From: Pseudothioglobus sp905182815
GTDB lineage: Bacteria > Pseudomonadota > Gammaproteobacteria > PS1 > Pseudothioglobaceae
Length of the DNA: 64,000 nucleotides
Direction: 5' to 3'
NCBI RefSeq assembly: GCF_048087625.1
Contig: NZ_CP159805.1
Location: 310,001-374,000 of the forward strand
Shown here: one piece after another, positions 17,979-26,483 of the stretch
Numbering within the stretch: position 1 is the first letter of the stretch
Layout of the letters: every line of letters starts with the position of its first letter
Made by a program: the position numbers and the translations under genes
The notes under the pieces: generated by a model
The model's input: the letters and a program-made list of their open reading frames with translations, nothing else
What the model was told of the DNA's origin: nothing
Database searches by the model: none

Positions 17979-19143
17979 TCAATTTTCTCCTTGGCCATCT
18001 TTTACCCAAGAGGAAGCTGATGCAGTTCAATCTGTTTTACTATCCAATAAAGTTAATTATTGGACTGGTAACGAGTGTCGTGAATTTGAAAAAGAGTTTG
18101 CGGCTTGGTCAGATGCTAAATATGCAGTAGCTCTTGGAAATGGCACTCTAGCTTTGGACGTTGCATTTAAAGCTTTGGACATTAGCATTGGCGATGAAGT
18201 GATTGTGACCTCGCGCACCTTTGTTGCCTCCATTTTCTCTATTGTAAACTCTGGGTTGGTGCCTATATTTGCTGATGTAGATTTAGATACTCAAAATATA
18301 ACAGCAGAGTCTGTTCGATCCGTAATTACAAATAAAACTAAAGCAATAGTTTGTGTTCATTTGGCAGGCTGGCCATGTGAAATGGATGCAATAATGCAGA
18401 TTGCTAGTGAATTTAATTTATATGTTATTGAAGATTGTTCACAAGCTCATGGAGCAAAATACAAAGGTACATCGGTTGGTTCAATTGGACATATTGGTTG
18501 CTGGAGTTTTTGTCAAGATAAAATAATGACTACTGGTGGTGAGGGCGGCATAGTTACTACTAATGATGAATCTTTTTGGCGCAAGATGTGGGCATATAAA
18601 GACCATGGTAAGAGTTATGAGGCTGTGTATGAACGAGAGCATCCCGAAGGATTTAAATGGTTACATGAGTCATTTGGAAGTAATTGGCGCATGACTGAAA
18701 TGCAAGCAGCAATTGGTAGAATTCAGTTAAAAAGAATGTCAGACTGGCATACTAAGCGCCTTATTAACGCCAATAAAATATGGAATAACACTAAGAAGTG
18801 TAAAGGTTTACGTACACCAAGTATTCCTGATTATATTGAGCATGCTGCTTATAAATGTTATGTGTTTATTGAATTAAAAGAATTAAAAAATGGCTGGAGT
18901 CGTGATAAAATTATTACAGAGATAAGCGCATTAAGTGTGCCGTGTTATTCAGGGTCTTGTTCTGAGGTATATTTAGAGAAGGCTTTTAGTGATACTGCAT
19001 TTAGGCCTAAAGAAAGACTGATCAATGCGAAAGAACTGGGGGAAACTTCTTTAGTGTTTTTAGTGCATCCAACTTTAGCTAAAGATGAAATCCAACAAAC
19101 GCTCGATGCAATTTCATCTGTCATGAGTCTGGCTACTAAATAA
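17968..19143 (+). CDS. DegT-family UDP-sugar aminotransferase (PglE/WeeJ-like)
   Basis: A PLP-dependent aminotransferase of 391 residues. K185 in SFCQDKIMTTGGEGGI is the PLP lysine. NGTLALDVAFKAL, EVIVTSRTFVASIFSIVNSG and VIEDCSQAHGAKYKG are typical of the family. The extended KWLHESFGSNWRMTEMQAAI is found in the WeeJ-type branch. With the PglC and PglD homologues before it and a WbpM/PglF dehydratase at 40241, it should aminate UDP-4-keto-6-deoxy-GlcNAc at C4. It overlaps the acyltransferase by 11 bases. Confidence 0.85.
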   Translation: MINNQFSPWPSFTQEEADAVQSVLLSNKVNYWTGNECREFEKEFAAWSDAKYAVALGNGTLALDVAFKALDISIGDEVIVTSRTFVASIFSIVNSGLVPIFADVDLDTQNITAESVRSVITNKTKAIVCVHLAGWPCEMDAIMQIASEFNLYVIEDCSQAHGAKYKGTSVGSIGHIGCWSFCQDKIMTTGGEGGIVTTNDESFWRKMWAYKDHGKSYEAVYEREHPEGFKWLHESFGSNWRMTEMQAAIGRIQLKRMSDWHTKRLINANKIWNNTKKCKGLRTPSIPDYIEHAAYKCYVFIELKELKNGWSRDKIITEISALSVPCYSGSCSEVYLEKAFSDTAFRPKERLINAKELGETSLVFLVHPTLAKDEIQQTLDAISSVMSLATK

Positions 19144-19257
19144 TTATAAAAATATTGTTAACAAGTAGGACTGGCTCTAATACCTGTATTGAATTAATCA
19201 AAGCTTACTATGTAATATTTAGGTATTTCATACGCATTCAAAAACCAAAGAATAAAA

Positions 19258-20976
19258 ATGGACTATATCAAAAAACTTAAAAACTTATTAGACATTGAAA
19301 CAAAACGCAAATTGATGTGGTTAGTGGTATTTTCAATCTTTATGTCAATAGTTGAAACAGTTGGTATTACAGCAATTATGCCATTTATTGATGTTGCAAC
19401 AAATTTTGATAATATCAACAATAACCAATATTATAAATGGGTGTTTGATTTTTTTGACTTTAATAATAATGTAAATGGAAAAATTAATTTTTCTATTGTT
19501 TTCGGTTTGACTTTGATTGGGTTTTATATCTTTAGAGCCAGTGTGAATTTGTCATATGGATATGTTATGGCGAAATTTACAGAGACTATTTATGCAAAAG
19601 TAACAAAAAGATTATTTACAACATATTTATCAATGCCGTATCTACTATTTTCTAGAAAAAATAGTAGTTATCTAACTAAGGCAATTGTTACAGAGGCACA
19701 ACTTATGGGTTTTATTGTGACTGCTGTATTGATGATGTTAACCGAAGTCTTTGTAATTATTTTCTTATATACGACAATGCTGATTGTCAGTTGGAAAATA
19801 ACCCTTGTCTTTACGATTATTCTAGCAACTTTAGTATTGCTATTAACTATGTCTATTTCTAAAAGAGTAAAGTTAATTGGTGTAGAAAGAGCTCAAGTAC
19901 AAGGAAAATATTTTGAAATAGTTAATCGACTATTTGGAAACTTTAAGCAAAGTAAGTTAAAAGATAAAGATAGAATAAATGCAGATAATAATGAATTTCA
20001 AATGACAGTAAATAGATATACACATATAAATTCTGTTAATGCTTTTTTAGGCATAATACCAAGGATAGTTTTAGAAACTATTGGCTTTTCTTTAGTTATT
20101 TGCCTATTATTACTTCTTTTATATTTAAACCAAAGAAATGTGAGCTATTTTTTACCTACTTTAAGTTTATTCGTATTGGCTTTGTATCGTTTATTGCCAT
20201 CGGTCAATCGTATTGTCAATAGTTATAATGCAGTTTTATGGCACCATAAATCAATTGATATTATTACTGAAGAACTTAATACCTTAAAGGAGGATTTATC
20301 AGATAAAAGTATAGTATTTAAAGATAGAATTGAGCTAAAAAATGTTAATTTTTCTTACCAGGACAGATTAGTTTTAAGTGATATAAGCCTAACTATTAAT
20401 AAAGGTGAAAAAATAGGAATTGTGGGTGCAAGCGGTACAGGAAAGAGCACTTTGATAGACTTAATTATTGGTATACATCAGTTAAATCAGGGTGAAATAA
20501 CTATCGATGGCATGCCATTAAATAACACTAATTTACAAAACTGGCGCTCACAGATTGGCTATATTCCACAGCAAGTTTATTTGTTTGATGGTAGCATCGC
20601 AGAAAATGTTTGCTTTGGAAAAATGCTAGATAAAAGCTTATTGGAGAAAGTTCTAAAGCAAGCAAATATCTTTGATTTTCTTGAAACTAAGCAAGGTATT
20701 AATACTTTGGTTGGTGAGGGCGGTATTCAATTAAGTGGAGGTCAAAAGCAGCGAATTGCTATTGCAAGAGCATTTTACAGTGAGCCAGATGTCTTAGTTC
20801 TAGATGAAGCAACAAGCGCACTTGATGAAGAAACGGAAAAGAAAATAATGGATGAAATTTATCTTGCAGCTCAAAACAAGACTTTGATTATTATTGCGCA
20901 TAGGCTGAGTACAATTAAATTATGTAGTAAAATTTACGAGATAAAAAATAACTCTACACTAGTGAGTATTAAATAA
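19258..20976 (+). CDS. ABC transporter, fused permease-ATPase, PglK-like lipid-linked glycan flippase
   Basis: A 572-residue half-transporter with six membrane spans in the first 330 residues, then an ATPase domain. Walker A is GASGTGKST (390-398), the signature LSGGQKQRIA starts at 492, Walker B is VLVLDEATSALD and the H-loop is IIIAHRLST. Length, the opening region and SLFVLALYRLLPSVNRIVNS resemble C. jejuni PglK, which flips undecaprenyl-linked oligosaccharide with ATP. Directly after pglC/D/E homologues, this is the likely flippase of the island; no Wzx was found. A second similar transporter is at 22464. Confidence 0.87.
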   Translation: MDYIKKLKNLLDIETKRKLMWLVVFSIFMSIVETVGITAIMPFIDVATNFDNINNNQYYKWVFDFFDFNNNVNGKINFSIVFGLTLIGFYIFRASVNLSYGYVMAKFTETIYAKVTKRLFTTYLSMPYLLFSRKNSSYLTKAIVTEAQLMGFIVTAVLMMLTEVFVIIFLYTTMLIVSWKITLVFTIILATLVLLLTMSISKRVKLIGVERAQVQGKYFEIVNRLFGNFKQSKLKDKDRINADNNEFQMTVNRYTHINSVNAFLGIIPRIVLETIGFSLVICLLLLLLYLNQRNVSYFLPTLSLFVLALYRLLPSVNRIVNSYNAVLWHHKSIDIITEELNTLKEDLSDKSIVFKDRIELKNVNFSYQDRLVLSDISLTINKGEKIGIVGASGTGKSTLIDLIIGIHQLNQGEITIDGMPLNNTNLQNWRSQIGYIPQQVYLFDGSIAENVCFGKMLDKSLLEKVLKQANIFDFLETKQGINTLVGEGGIQLSGGQKQRIAIARAFYSEPDVLVLDEATSALDEETEKKIMDEIYLAAQNKTLIIIAHRLSTIKLCSKIYEIKNNSTLVSIK

Positions 20977-20997
20977 ATATTTTTGAATCATTCATTT

Positions 20998-21134
20998 AGC
21001 TTGAAGGCTACTCTAGAGCCTTTTTCAACTCAGGGATATTTAGATATGCTATCCAGATCGGATTTAAAAGATGTAATGTCAATTTATAAATACTTAACGT
21101 TTGAGGGTTTGTAGCCATTAACTAGAAATTTATT
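20998..21134 (+). pseudogene. Duplicated 3' end of the CmoA-like methyltransferase gene
   Basis: This stretch is a near copy of 26289-26424, the last 43 or so codons and stop region of the CmoA-like gene at 25692. Shared runs include CCTTTTTCAACTCAGGGA and AAAGATGTAATGTCAATTTA. The copy carries a few substitutions and small indels, and a TAG stop in place of TTTATAG near the end. Nothing of the rest of the gene is present. It lies just behind the PglK-like gene, so a recombination event left this tail. Confidence 0.88.
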
Positions 21135-21152
21135 AATTACTTTAAGTATGGA

Positions 21153-21308
21153 TCATGACAAGTATAAATTCTTTATCTGCAAAAGATTTAGAGATGAACC
21201 AAACATGAACTCGCTATCCTCGTCTGCAACAATAAATTTATCATATCCATATTCAAGTAGAAAAAAAGAAAACTCTCCATTTTGTCTGAATCTTTGATAC
21301 AGCAAAAA
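21153..21308 (-). pseudogene. Orphan C-terminal coding tail, in frame behind the stop of the minus-strand methyltransferase
   Basis: Directly after the TGA of the methyltransferase (21309-21311) the same reverse frame stays open for 51 codons and reads FLLYQRFRQNGEF, then LLEYGYDKFIVADEDSEFMF, before a TGA at 21153-21155. The composition looks like real protein, resembling the end of an FkbM-like or other methyltransferase. It has no start of its own. It is either the original end of the upstream gene cut off by a new stop, or a relic of a replaced gene. Confidence 0.4.
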
Positions 21309-22121
21309 TCAGGAGGCGCTTACTGAATGATTCTCAACAGACAGTTTATTTAAACTTTCAATTTTATGCTCCGATTCTTTACTCATAGGCAAAATTCCAT
21401 CAGATGCCCAAAAATATAGGTTATGCCTTGAAGGGTAAATTGTTTCAAAAACAACTACATTGGTAAAATGAGGGTTAAAAAACCGAATTAAATCTTCCTT
21501 ACTCTTAAATTCATATTCATGTTGATGAAGAGATTTAGAGCCATCTATTTTTTCAACTATTGTGTAGCCACTAACAATACCATCCTTTGCAAGTCTTATT
21601 TTTATGTCTTTCATTATCAAGTCTATTTCTGTCTCTGTAAAGTGCTCTATAGCAGCATCCCAAACTATATTTTCAAATAGACCTTGTGGCATTTGAGTTC
21701 GGATATCAGCCAACACAAAATCAATATTTTTCGCACTATTCTTCTTTTTTGCTGTCTTAATTGCCTTTAAATCGAAATCACATGCAATAACTTTTTGAGA
21801 GCGATGGCTATAGAAATTTTTGGCATTAAAACCGTCTCCGCACGATAATTCTAATACAGATCCTCCTTTAAGTGCAAGTCCACCAAAAACACCTCGTTCC
21901 AGCCACAATGGGTTTTTTGTCTTATCCCATTGATAATATAAATCAATATTATGGTCAAAAAACTCAGGACCAGGGGGAAGACCCCAATGAATAAACATCA
22001 GCCTCTTATGAGCATTTTTGACCCAAAGTGCAGCAATATAGCATTCAAACTCAGTTATGAATTCAAGTAAATTTTTCAAAAAAAATATTTTTTTAGAAAA
22101 TATTAATAGAAGTTTTTTCAT
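21309..22121 (-). CDS. Class I SAM-dependent methyltransferase, opposite strand to neighbours
   Basis: About 270 residues. Motif I is VLELSCGDGFNAKNF, followed by KVIACDFDLKAIKTAKKK and IDFVLADIRTQMP; IVWDAAIEHFTETEI is the acidic motif. A basic hydrophobic N-terminus (KKLLLIFSKKIFFLKNLLEF) may touch the membrane. The frame could begin five codons earlier at a TTG (22136), but ATG at 22121 is preferred. It is the only minus-strand gene in the first 42 kb after 1.5 kb, placed between two PglK-like transporters, which suggests independent insertion. The substrate is unknown. Confidence 0.72.
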   Translation of the reverse strand: MKKLLLIFSKKIFFLKNLLEFITEFECYIAALWVKNAHKRLMFIHWGLPPGPEFFDHNIDLYYQWDKTKNPLWLERGVFGGLALKGGSVLELSCGDGFNAKNFYSHRSQKVIACDFDLKAIKTAKKKNSAKNIDFVLADIRTQMPQGLFENIVWDAAIEHFTETEIDLIMKDIKIRLAKDGIVSGYTIVEKIDGSKSLHQHEYEFKSKEDLIRFFNPHFTNVVVFETIYPSRHNLYFWASDGILPMSKESEHKIESLNKLSVENHSVSAS

Positions 22122-22136
22122 TGTTTTAATAGCCAA

Positions 22137-22463
22137 AAAAATATTATTGATAATATTATATCTTTGTTTACAAAGCCTTCCTCTAAAATATGCGATGTTT
22201 TAAGGAGATATTTGTAGTCAACCTTTGTAATATCCTACTTTAACCCCAATCTTTTTTATCTTTAAGATGATTAATGAGAACATAGATGAACTATTGTCGT
22301 TTAGTGTATTCTTTTTGATAAATGAGTTGGTTGGATTGGAATTACATTGTGAACTAAAAACATGGAATGACTTTTTCATTAAAGGGCCCCATCCAAATTC
22401 ATTTGGTCACTGCTGAGTGATTTTTTGTATGTACATAAAAATGGTAGGATTGATTAGACTAAT
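22137..22463. other. Divergent intergenic region upstream of the second ABC transporter
   Basis: About 330 bases between a minus-strand methyltransferase and a plus-strand ABC transporter, so promoters for both are expected. A plus-strand 49-codon ORF (22267-22416, starting MINENIDELLSFSVFFLINE) is open here, but I recognise nothing in it and it has no strong ribosome binding site. No hairpin or clear promoter was seen. Confidence 0.45.
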
Positions 22464-24257
22464 ATGCGCAGTTATTTAAAAGAGATAATTTTCCTTCTAG
22501 GGAAGGATAAAAAAAGAACCCCATATTTATTAATTCTATTTTTTAGTGTGTCGATATTTGACGTTATTGGAATAAGTATTATAGGGCCATATGTCGCACT
22601 AGTATTAGATCCAACTGTGTCACAAGGATGGCTAGGTAATATCATTATCTTACTAGGCTTACCACAACAACAATCTGACTTGCTCATTATATTAGGGTTA
22701 ATACTAATAGCCATATTTTTTATAAAAACAATATTGGCAGTTCTTGTGCATCGTAACATTGTCAGCTTTAGTCAGAATAAGATGGCTGATTTGCGCTCTA
22801 AGCTAATGCAAACATACCAAATTATGCCCTACTCAGAATATGTACAGCGTAACAGTTCTGAATATATCTATAACATTCAAACTCTTACTGGTCAATATAA
22901 TGCACAAGTTTTACAGCCTGTCCTTTATATTGTGAGTAATGGCATACTCTCACTAGCATTATTGATTTTGTTAGCTTGGCAAGATATCTTAGCTTTGGCT
23001 CTGTTTGCAATCTTGTTAAGCACCGTTATTTTTGGATATGATAGATTATTAAGAAGTAAAATTAAAAAATATGGAAAAGAAGTCAATATCGCGTCCACAA
23101 CTTTGGTGAAAGCAGTTCAAGAAGGAATGGAAGGGTTAAAAGAGATACGGATCTTAAATAAAGAAAATTTCTTCTACCAATTGGTAGATATTAATGCAAA
23201 AAAGTACGCTAAATATAATACATACTCTCAGGTAGCTGGCATAGTCCCAAGATACCTTTTAGAATTAACAATAGTAATCTTTGTAGTCTTGTTAATAATT
23301 ATTACTATTTCTAAAGGTGGCACCATGGAAGCAATGTTTCCAACACTGGTAATGTTTGGTGTAGCAGCTATAAGGCTACTTCCAGCTGCAAGTATATTAT
23401 CAAGCAGTTTAATTAATCTACGATATAAAAGAGATGCGGTATCACGTCTATATAAAGATCTAAAAATCCATCAGCAGATAACAACTGATAGTCAATTGTT
23501 AACTAAGTTTTATTCACCAGCCGATATTCAATTTACGCCGTTCAATAGACTTGAACTAAAAAAAATAAGTTTTAAATACTCAAAAGAGGTTGAGAAATCG
23601 CTAGATAATATATCTATGACTATAAAGTCTGGGGATTCAATCGGTTTGATTGGTACTTCTGGTTCTGGGAAGACAACCTTAGTAGATCTCATGTTAGGAT
23701 TATTAGATTCACAAGAAGGAACGATAAAATATAATGAAAAATCATTTGAAAAATCATTGCAAGAGTGGCGCTCACAAATAGCATACCTTCCGCAAGATGT
23801 GTTTATTATTGATAGTACAATTAAGCGTAATATTGCACTAGGAGTCAATGATGAAAAAATTGATGAGGAAAGAGTTGATTTAGCATTGAAACAGTCACAT
23901 CTTCTAGAATTTGTAAATCAACTACCACAAGGAAAGGAAACCTCTCTTGGGGAACGGGGAGTAAGACTCTCAGGTGGGCAACGCCAACGTATAGCCCTGG
24001 CAAGGGCTTTTTATCACGGTAGGAACGTATTAGTGATGGATGAGTCAACGAGCGCCTTGGACAACGATACAGAGCGAGAGGTTGTAGCAGAAGTAGGGAG
24101 ATTAAAAGGTGAAATAACTATGATTGTAATTGCACACAGATTATCCACCTTACAGCATTGTGATCGTATATATGAATTGAAACAAGGGCGTATTGTCAAT
24201 AGTGGAACGTATCAAGAGATTTTAGAAGACTTATTAGAAAAGAATAGAACAAAATGA
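22464..24257 (+). CDS. Second PglK-like ABC transporter (fused permease-ATPase)
   Basis: A 597-residue half-transporter: six membrane spans in residues 1-325 and a C-terminal ATPase with Walker A GTSGSGKTT (397-405), signature LSGGQRQRIA (502 onward), Walker B VLVMDESTSALD and H-loop VIAHRLST. In the membrane domain, FGVAAIRLLPAASILSSSL matches the equivalent region of the first transporter. The stop overlaps the ATG of the methyltransferase at 24254, so the two are coupled. Two flippases suggest either two different glycans or replacement of one by the other. A peptide or lipid exporter is a less likely alternative. Confidence 0.83.
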   Translation: MRSYLKEIIFLLGKDKKRTPYLLILFFSVSIFDVIGISIIGPYVALVLDPTVSQGWLGNIIILLGLPQQQSDLLIILGLILIAIFFIKTILAVLVHRNIVSFSQNKMADLRSKLMQTYQIMPYSEYVQRNSSEYIYNIQTLTGQYNAQVLQPVLYIVSNGILSLALLILLAWQDILALALFAILLSTVIFGYDRLLRSKIKKYGKEVNIASTTLVKAVQEGMEGLKEIRILNKENFFYQLVDINAKKYAKYNTYSQVAGIVPRYLLELTIVIFVVLLIIITISKGGTMEAMFPTLVMFGVAAIRLLPAASILSSSLINLRYKRDAVSRLYKDLKIHQQITTDSQLLTKFYSPADIQFTPFNRLELKKISFKYSKEVEKSLDNISMTIKSGDSIGLIGTSGSGKTTLVDLMLGLLDSQEGTIKYNEKSFEKSLQEWRSQIAYLPQDVFIIDSTIKRNIALGVNDEKIDEERVDLALKQSHLLEFVNQLPQGKETSLGERGVRLSGGQRQRIALARAFYHGRNVLVMDESTSALDNDTEREVVAEVGRLKGEITMIVIAHRLSTLQHCDRIYELKQGRIVNSGTYQEILEDLLEKNRTK

Positions 24258-24979
24258 AACCTATAAAATTACAAAGTTTGGAAAATATAATACATAAGAA
24301 CGACAAGTATTCAAAAGCGAGCTCTTCCCTTTTTGAATACAATCTTCATGCTAAGCATGATTTACAGGGTTGGCGAAATTTGCTTATTGATAAAGCAAGT
24401 AGATTTGCAAATAAAACAACAACATTGGACCTAGGGTGCGGGCATGGAGATAAAACATATAGAATGTTGATGAAATCCGACATTGCAATAAAAAAAAGTT
24501 ATCTTATTGATTTTTCTGAGGTTGCAACAAAAGTTTTTAAGGGTAAGTATATAGAAGAGAATGCTGTTATATATAATGATGATGCACTATTAGCATTAGA
24601 AAATATAAAAAATAAAGAGATCGATATAGTGCTACTATTTGGCTTTATTCATGAGGTGGAAGAACGAGGAAAGCTTATAAATATGTTAAAAGATAGGATG
24701 TCTGAGAACTGTTTAGTGTTATTTTCAGATAATTTATTATATTTTACTGCGGAAGAAATATTTAGTGACTTGAATAGGCTATGTCTTCCAGCAACTACTT
24801 TTAAAAAAGTTTTTAAGTTTGGAATGTTTCACATATATAAATCAAAATCTAACATTAATGGAAAATCTAAGTATGTTTTTTTTAGACATATTGGAAGGAT
24901 GGATGAAGTTTTTGGTATTTTTGGTAAAAAACATAGAGAATTTTTCAAATTTAATATACAAAGGGAGATAAAGCAATGA
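24254..24979 (+). CDS. Class I SAM-dependent methyltransferase
   Basis: A 241-residue protein with motif I TLDLGCGHGDKTYRML (about 56-71), YLIDFSEVATKVF for the ribose-binding strand, and IVLLFGFIHEVEERGK as the post-I acidic region. It overlaps the ABC transporter before it and the TylF-like gene after it by 4 bases each, so it belongs to one operon with them. Methylation of the glycan before export is likely, the position unknown. Confidence 0.72.
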   Translation: MKPIKLQSLENIIHKNDKYSKASSSLFEYNLHAKHDLQGWRNLLIDKASRFANKTTTLDLGCGHGDKTYRMLMKSDIAIKKSYLIDFSEVATKVFKGKYIEENAVIYNDDALLALENIKNKEIDIVLLFGFIHEVEERGKLINMLKDRMSENCLVLFSDNLLYFTAEEIFSDLNRLCLPATTFKKVFKFGMFHIYKSKSNINGKSKYVFFRHIGRMDEVFGIFGKKHREFFKFNIQREIKQ

Positions 24980-25674
24980 ATGTATTGTCATCTTTAAAAG
25001 CAAAGGTTAAGACTTTATTAAAGTTACATGGAGATACATATCATGAGCCTGATGCAAGAGACAAGTATTTAGAGACAATAGAGTTAAGTTATCTTTATAG
25101 CATGTTCAACTTATTCAATAGAGTACAGAAAGTACCAGGTCATATAGTTGAGGTAGGCGTTGGAGCAGGTAGAAATGCCATAGTACTTGGGAAGTTATTA
25201 AAGTTTACGTCACAACATTCAAATGCAAAGTATTTTGGATTTGATACTTTTGAAAGTTATACCAAACTAGACTTGAAAGAAAATGATGGACTTAGTTCAA
25301 CTAGATGGAAAGATAATAGCATTGAATTTGTAAAAAATAGAATAGATAATCATGGACTTAACAAAATTTGTGAATTTATTGTTGGTGATATAAGACGCTC
25401 ACTTCCTGAATTTATTAAAGAGTCACATGCTAGGCATGGTGGTGATTCGCTTTATTGCAGATTGGTATATATTGATACTTCATCATATACCCCGTCAAAA
25501 GTGTCTTTGGAGGCTTTATACGAACTAGTTGTCCCTGGAGGTATTATAGCTATTGATCAGCGTAAACAAGGTGGAGAGTGGAAGGCGTTAGTTGAATTTT
25601 GTGAAGAGGCTGGTTGTAAATTAGTTGCAGGAGATAATTATAATGATGTGCCTGCTTATATCTTAAAAGAGTAA
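24976..25674 (+). CDS. TylF/MycF-type sugar O-methyltransferase
   Basis: A 232-residue protein of the macrocin O-methyltransferase (TylF) family. It shows GHIVEVGVGAGRNAIVLGKL (SAM site), YFGFDTFESY, a second-half region LVYIDTSSYTPSKVSLEALY with the acidic residue of the metal site, and PGGIIAIDQRKQGGEWKALV. Well-studied members are Mg-dependent and methylate sugar hydroxyls on macrolides, so a deoxysugar in this glycan is a reasonable target. It overlaps the previous methyltransferase by 4 bases. Confidence 0.8.
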   Translation: MNVLSSLKAKVKTLLKLHGDTYHEPDARDKYLETIELSYLYSMFNLFNRVQKVPGHIVEVGVGAGRNAIVLGKLLKFTSQHSNAKYFGFDTFESYTKLDLKENDGLSSTRWKDNSIEFVKNRIDNHGLNKICEFIVGDIRRSLPEFIKESHARHGGDSLYCRLVYIDTSSYTPSKVSLEALYELVVPGGIIAIDQRKQGGEWKALVEFCEEAGCKLVAGDNYNDVPAYILKE

Positions 25675-25691
25675 TTTTAAGGAGTCAAAAT

Positions 25692-26417
25692 ATGGGAGTA
25701 ATAAGAAATAATAAAGATGCTGGAGATGGCATTAAAGTAGAGGAAGGCTCTTGGTCGTTTGAGGGCAATGTAGCAAAAACATTTGATAGTCACATTTCTA
25801 ATTCAGTACCATTTTATAAAGAATGCCATAGTCTTATTGGTGACTTGTCTCATTTTTTTATAAATAATGAGTCTGTATGTTACGACATTGGGTGCTCAAC
25901 TGGCTCATTAATAAACAAATTATCATTATCATGTAATTCGAAATACACAAAATTTATTGGAATTGATGTTGTTGAAGAAATGATTGATTTTGCAAATTCT
26001 GAAAATAATCAGGACAATTGCGAATTTGTTTGCAAAGATGTCTTTGAATATGATCTTGAAAAGTCCGACTTAATAATAATGTACTACACACTTCAATTTA
26101 TTAAGCCGTCGTTAAGACAGGCTCTTGTGGACAAGCTTTATGAATCTTTAAATTGGGGTGGAGCTCTTCTATTATTTGAAAAGGTGAGAGCTCCTGATGC
26201 AAGGTTTCAAGATATGACAACTTCACTATATAGCGACTATAAAATTAAACGTGGATATTCAAGCGAAGAAATTTTAAACAAGACTAGAAGCTTGAAAGGT
26301 ATTCTAGAGCCTTTTTCAACTCAGGGAAATTTAGATATGCTATCCAGATCTGGTTTTAAAGATGTAATGTCAATTTATAAATACGTAACATTTGAAGGGT
26401 TTATAGCCATTAAGTAG
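25692..26417 (+). CDS. CmoA-like methyltransferase-fold protein (carboxy-SAM synthase family)
   Basis: A 241-residue protein clearly related to CmoA, which turns SAM and prephenate into carboxy-SAM for tRNA wobble uridine modification. The core has FDSHISNSVPFYKECHSLIG, YDIGCSTGSLINKL (64 onward), YYTLQFIKPSLRQALVDKLY and GGALLLFEKVRAPDARFQDM. R199 in NKTRSLKGIL sits where, from memory, CmoA has the arginine that binds the extra carboxylate. A good ribosome binding site (AAGGAG) precedes the ATG. Its place in a glycan cluster without cmoB, among methyltransferases, is odd. It may be an ordinary sugar methyltransferase of CmoA descent or make carboxy-SAM for carboxymethylation. Its 3' end is duplicated at 20998. 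Confidence 0.78.
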   Translation: MGVIRNNKDAGDGIKVEEGSWSFEGNVAKTFDSHISNSVPFYKECHSLIGDLSHFFINNESVCYDIGCSTGSLINKLSLSCNSKYTKFIGIDVVEEMIDFANSENNQDNCEFVCKDVFEYDLEKSDLIIMYYTLQFIKPSLRQALVDKLYESLNWGGALLLFEKVRAPDARFQDMTTSLYSDYKIKRGYSSEEILNKTRSLKGILEPFSTQGNLDMLSRSGFKDVMSIYKYVTFEGFIAIK

Positions 26418-26483
26418 AATTTTATTGTTTTAATTTGACTAGACTAAGAGTGAGATATGTTAAAAAACAATGAATAAAAATCT

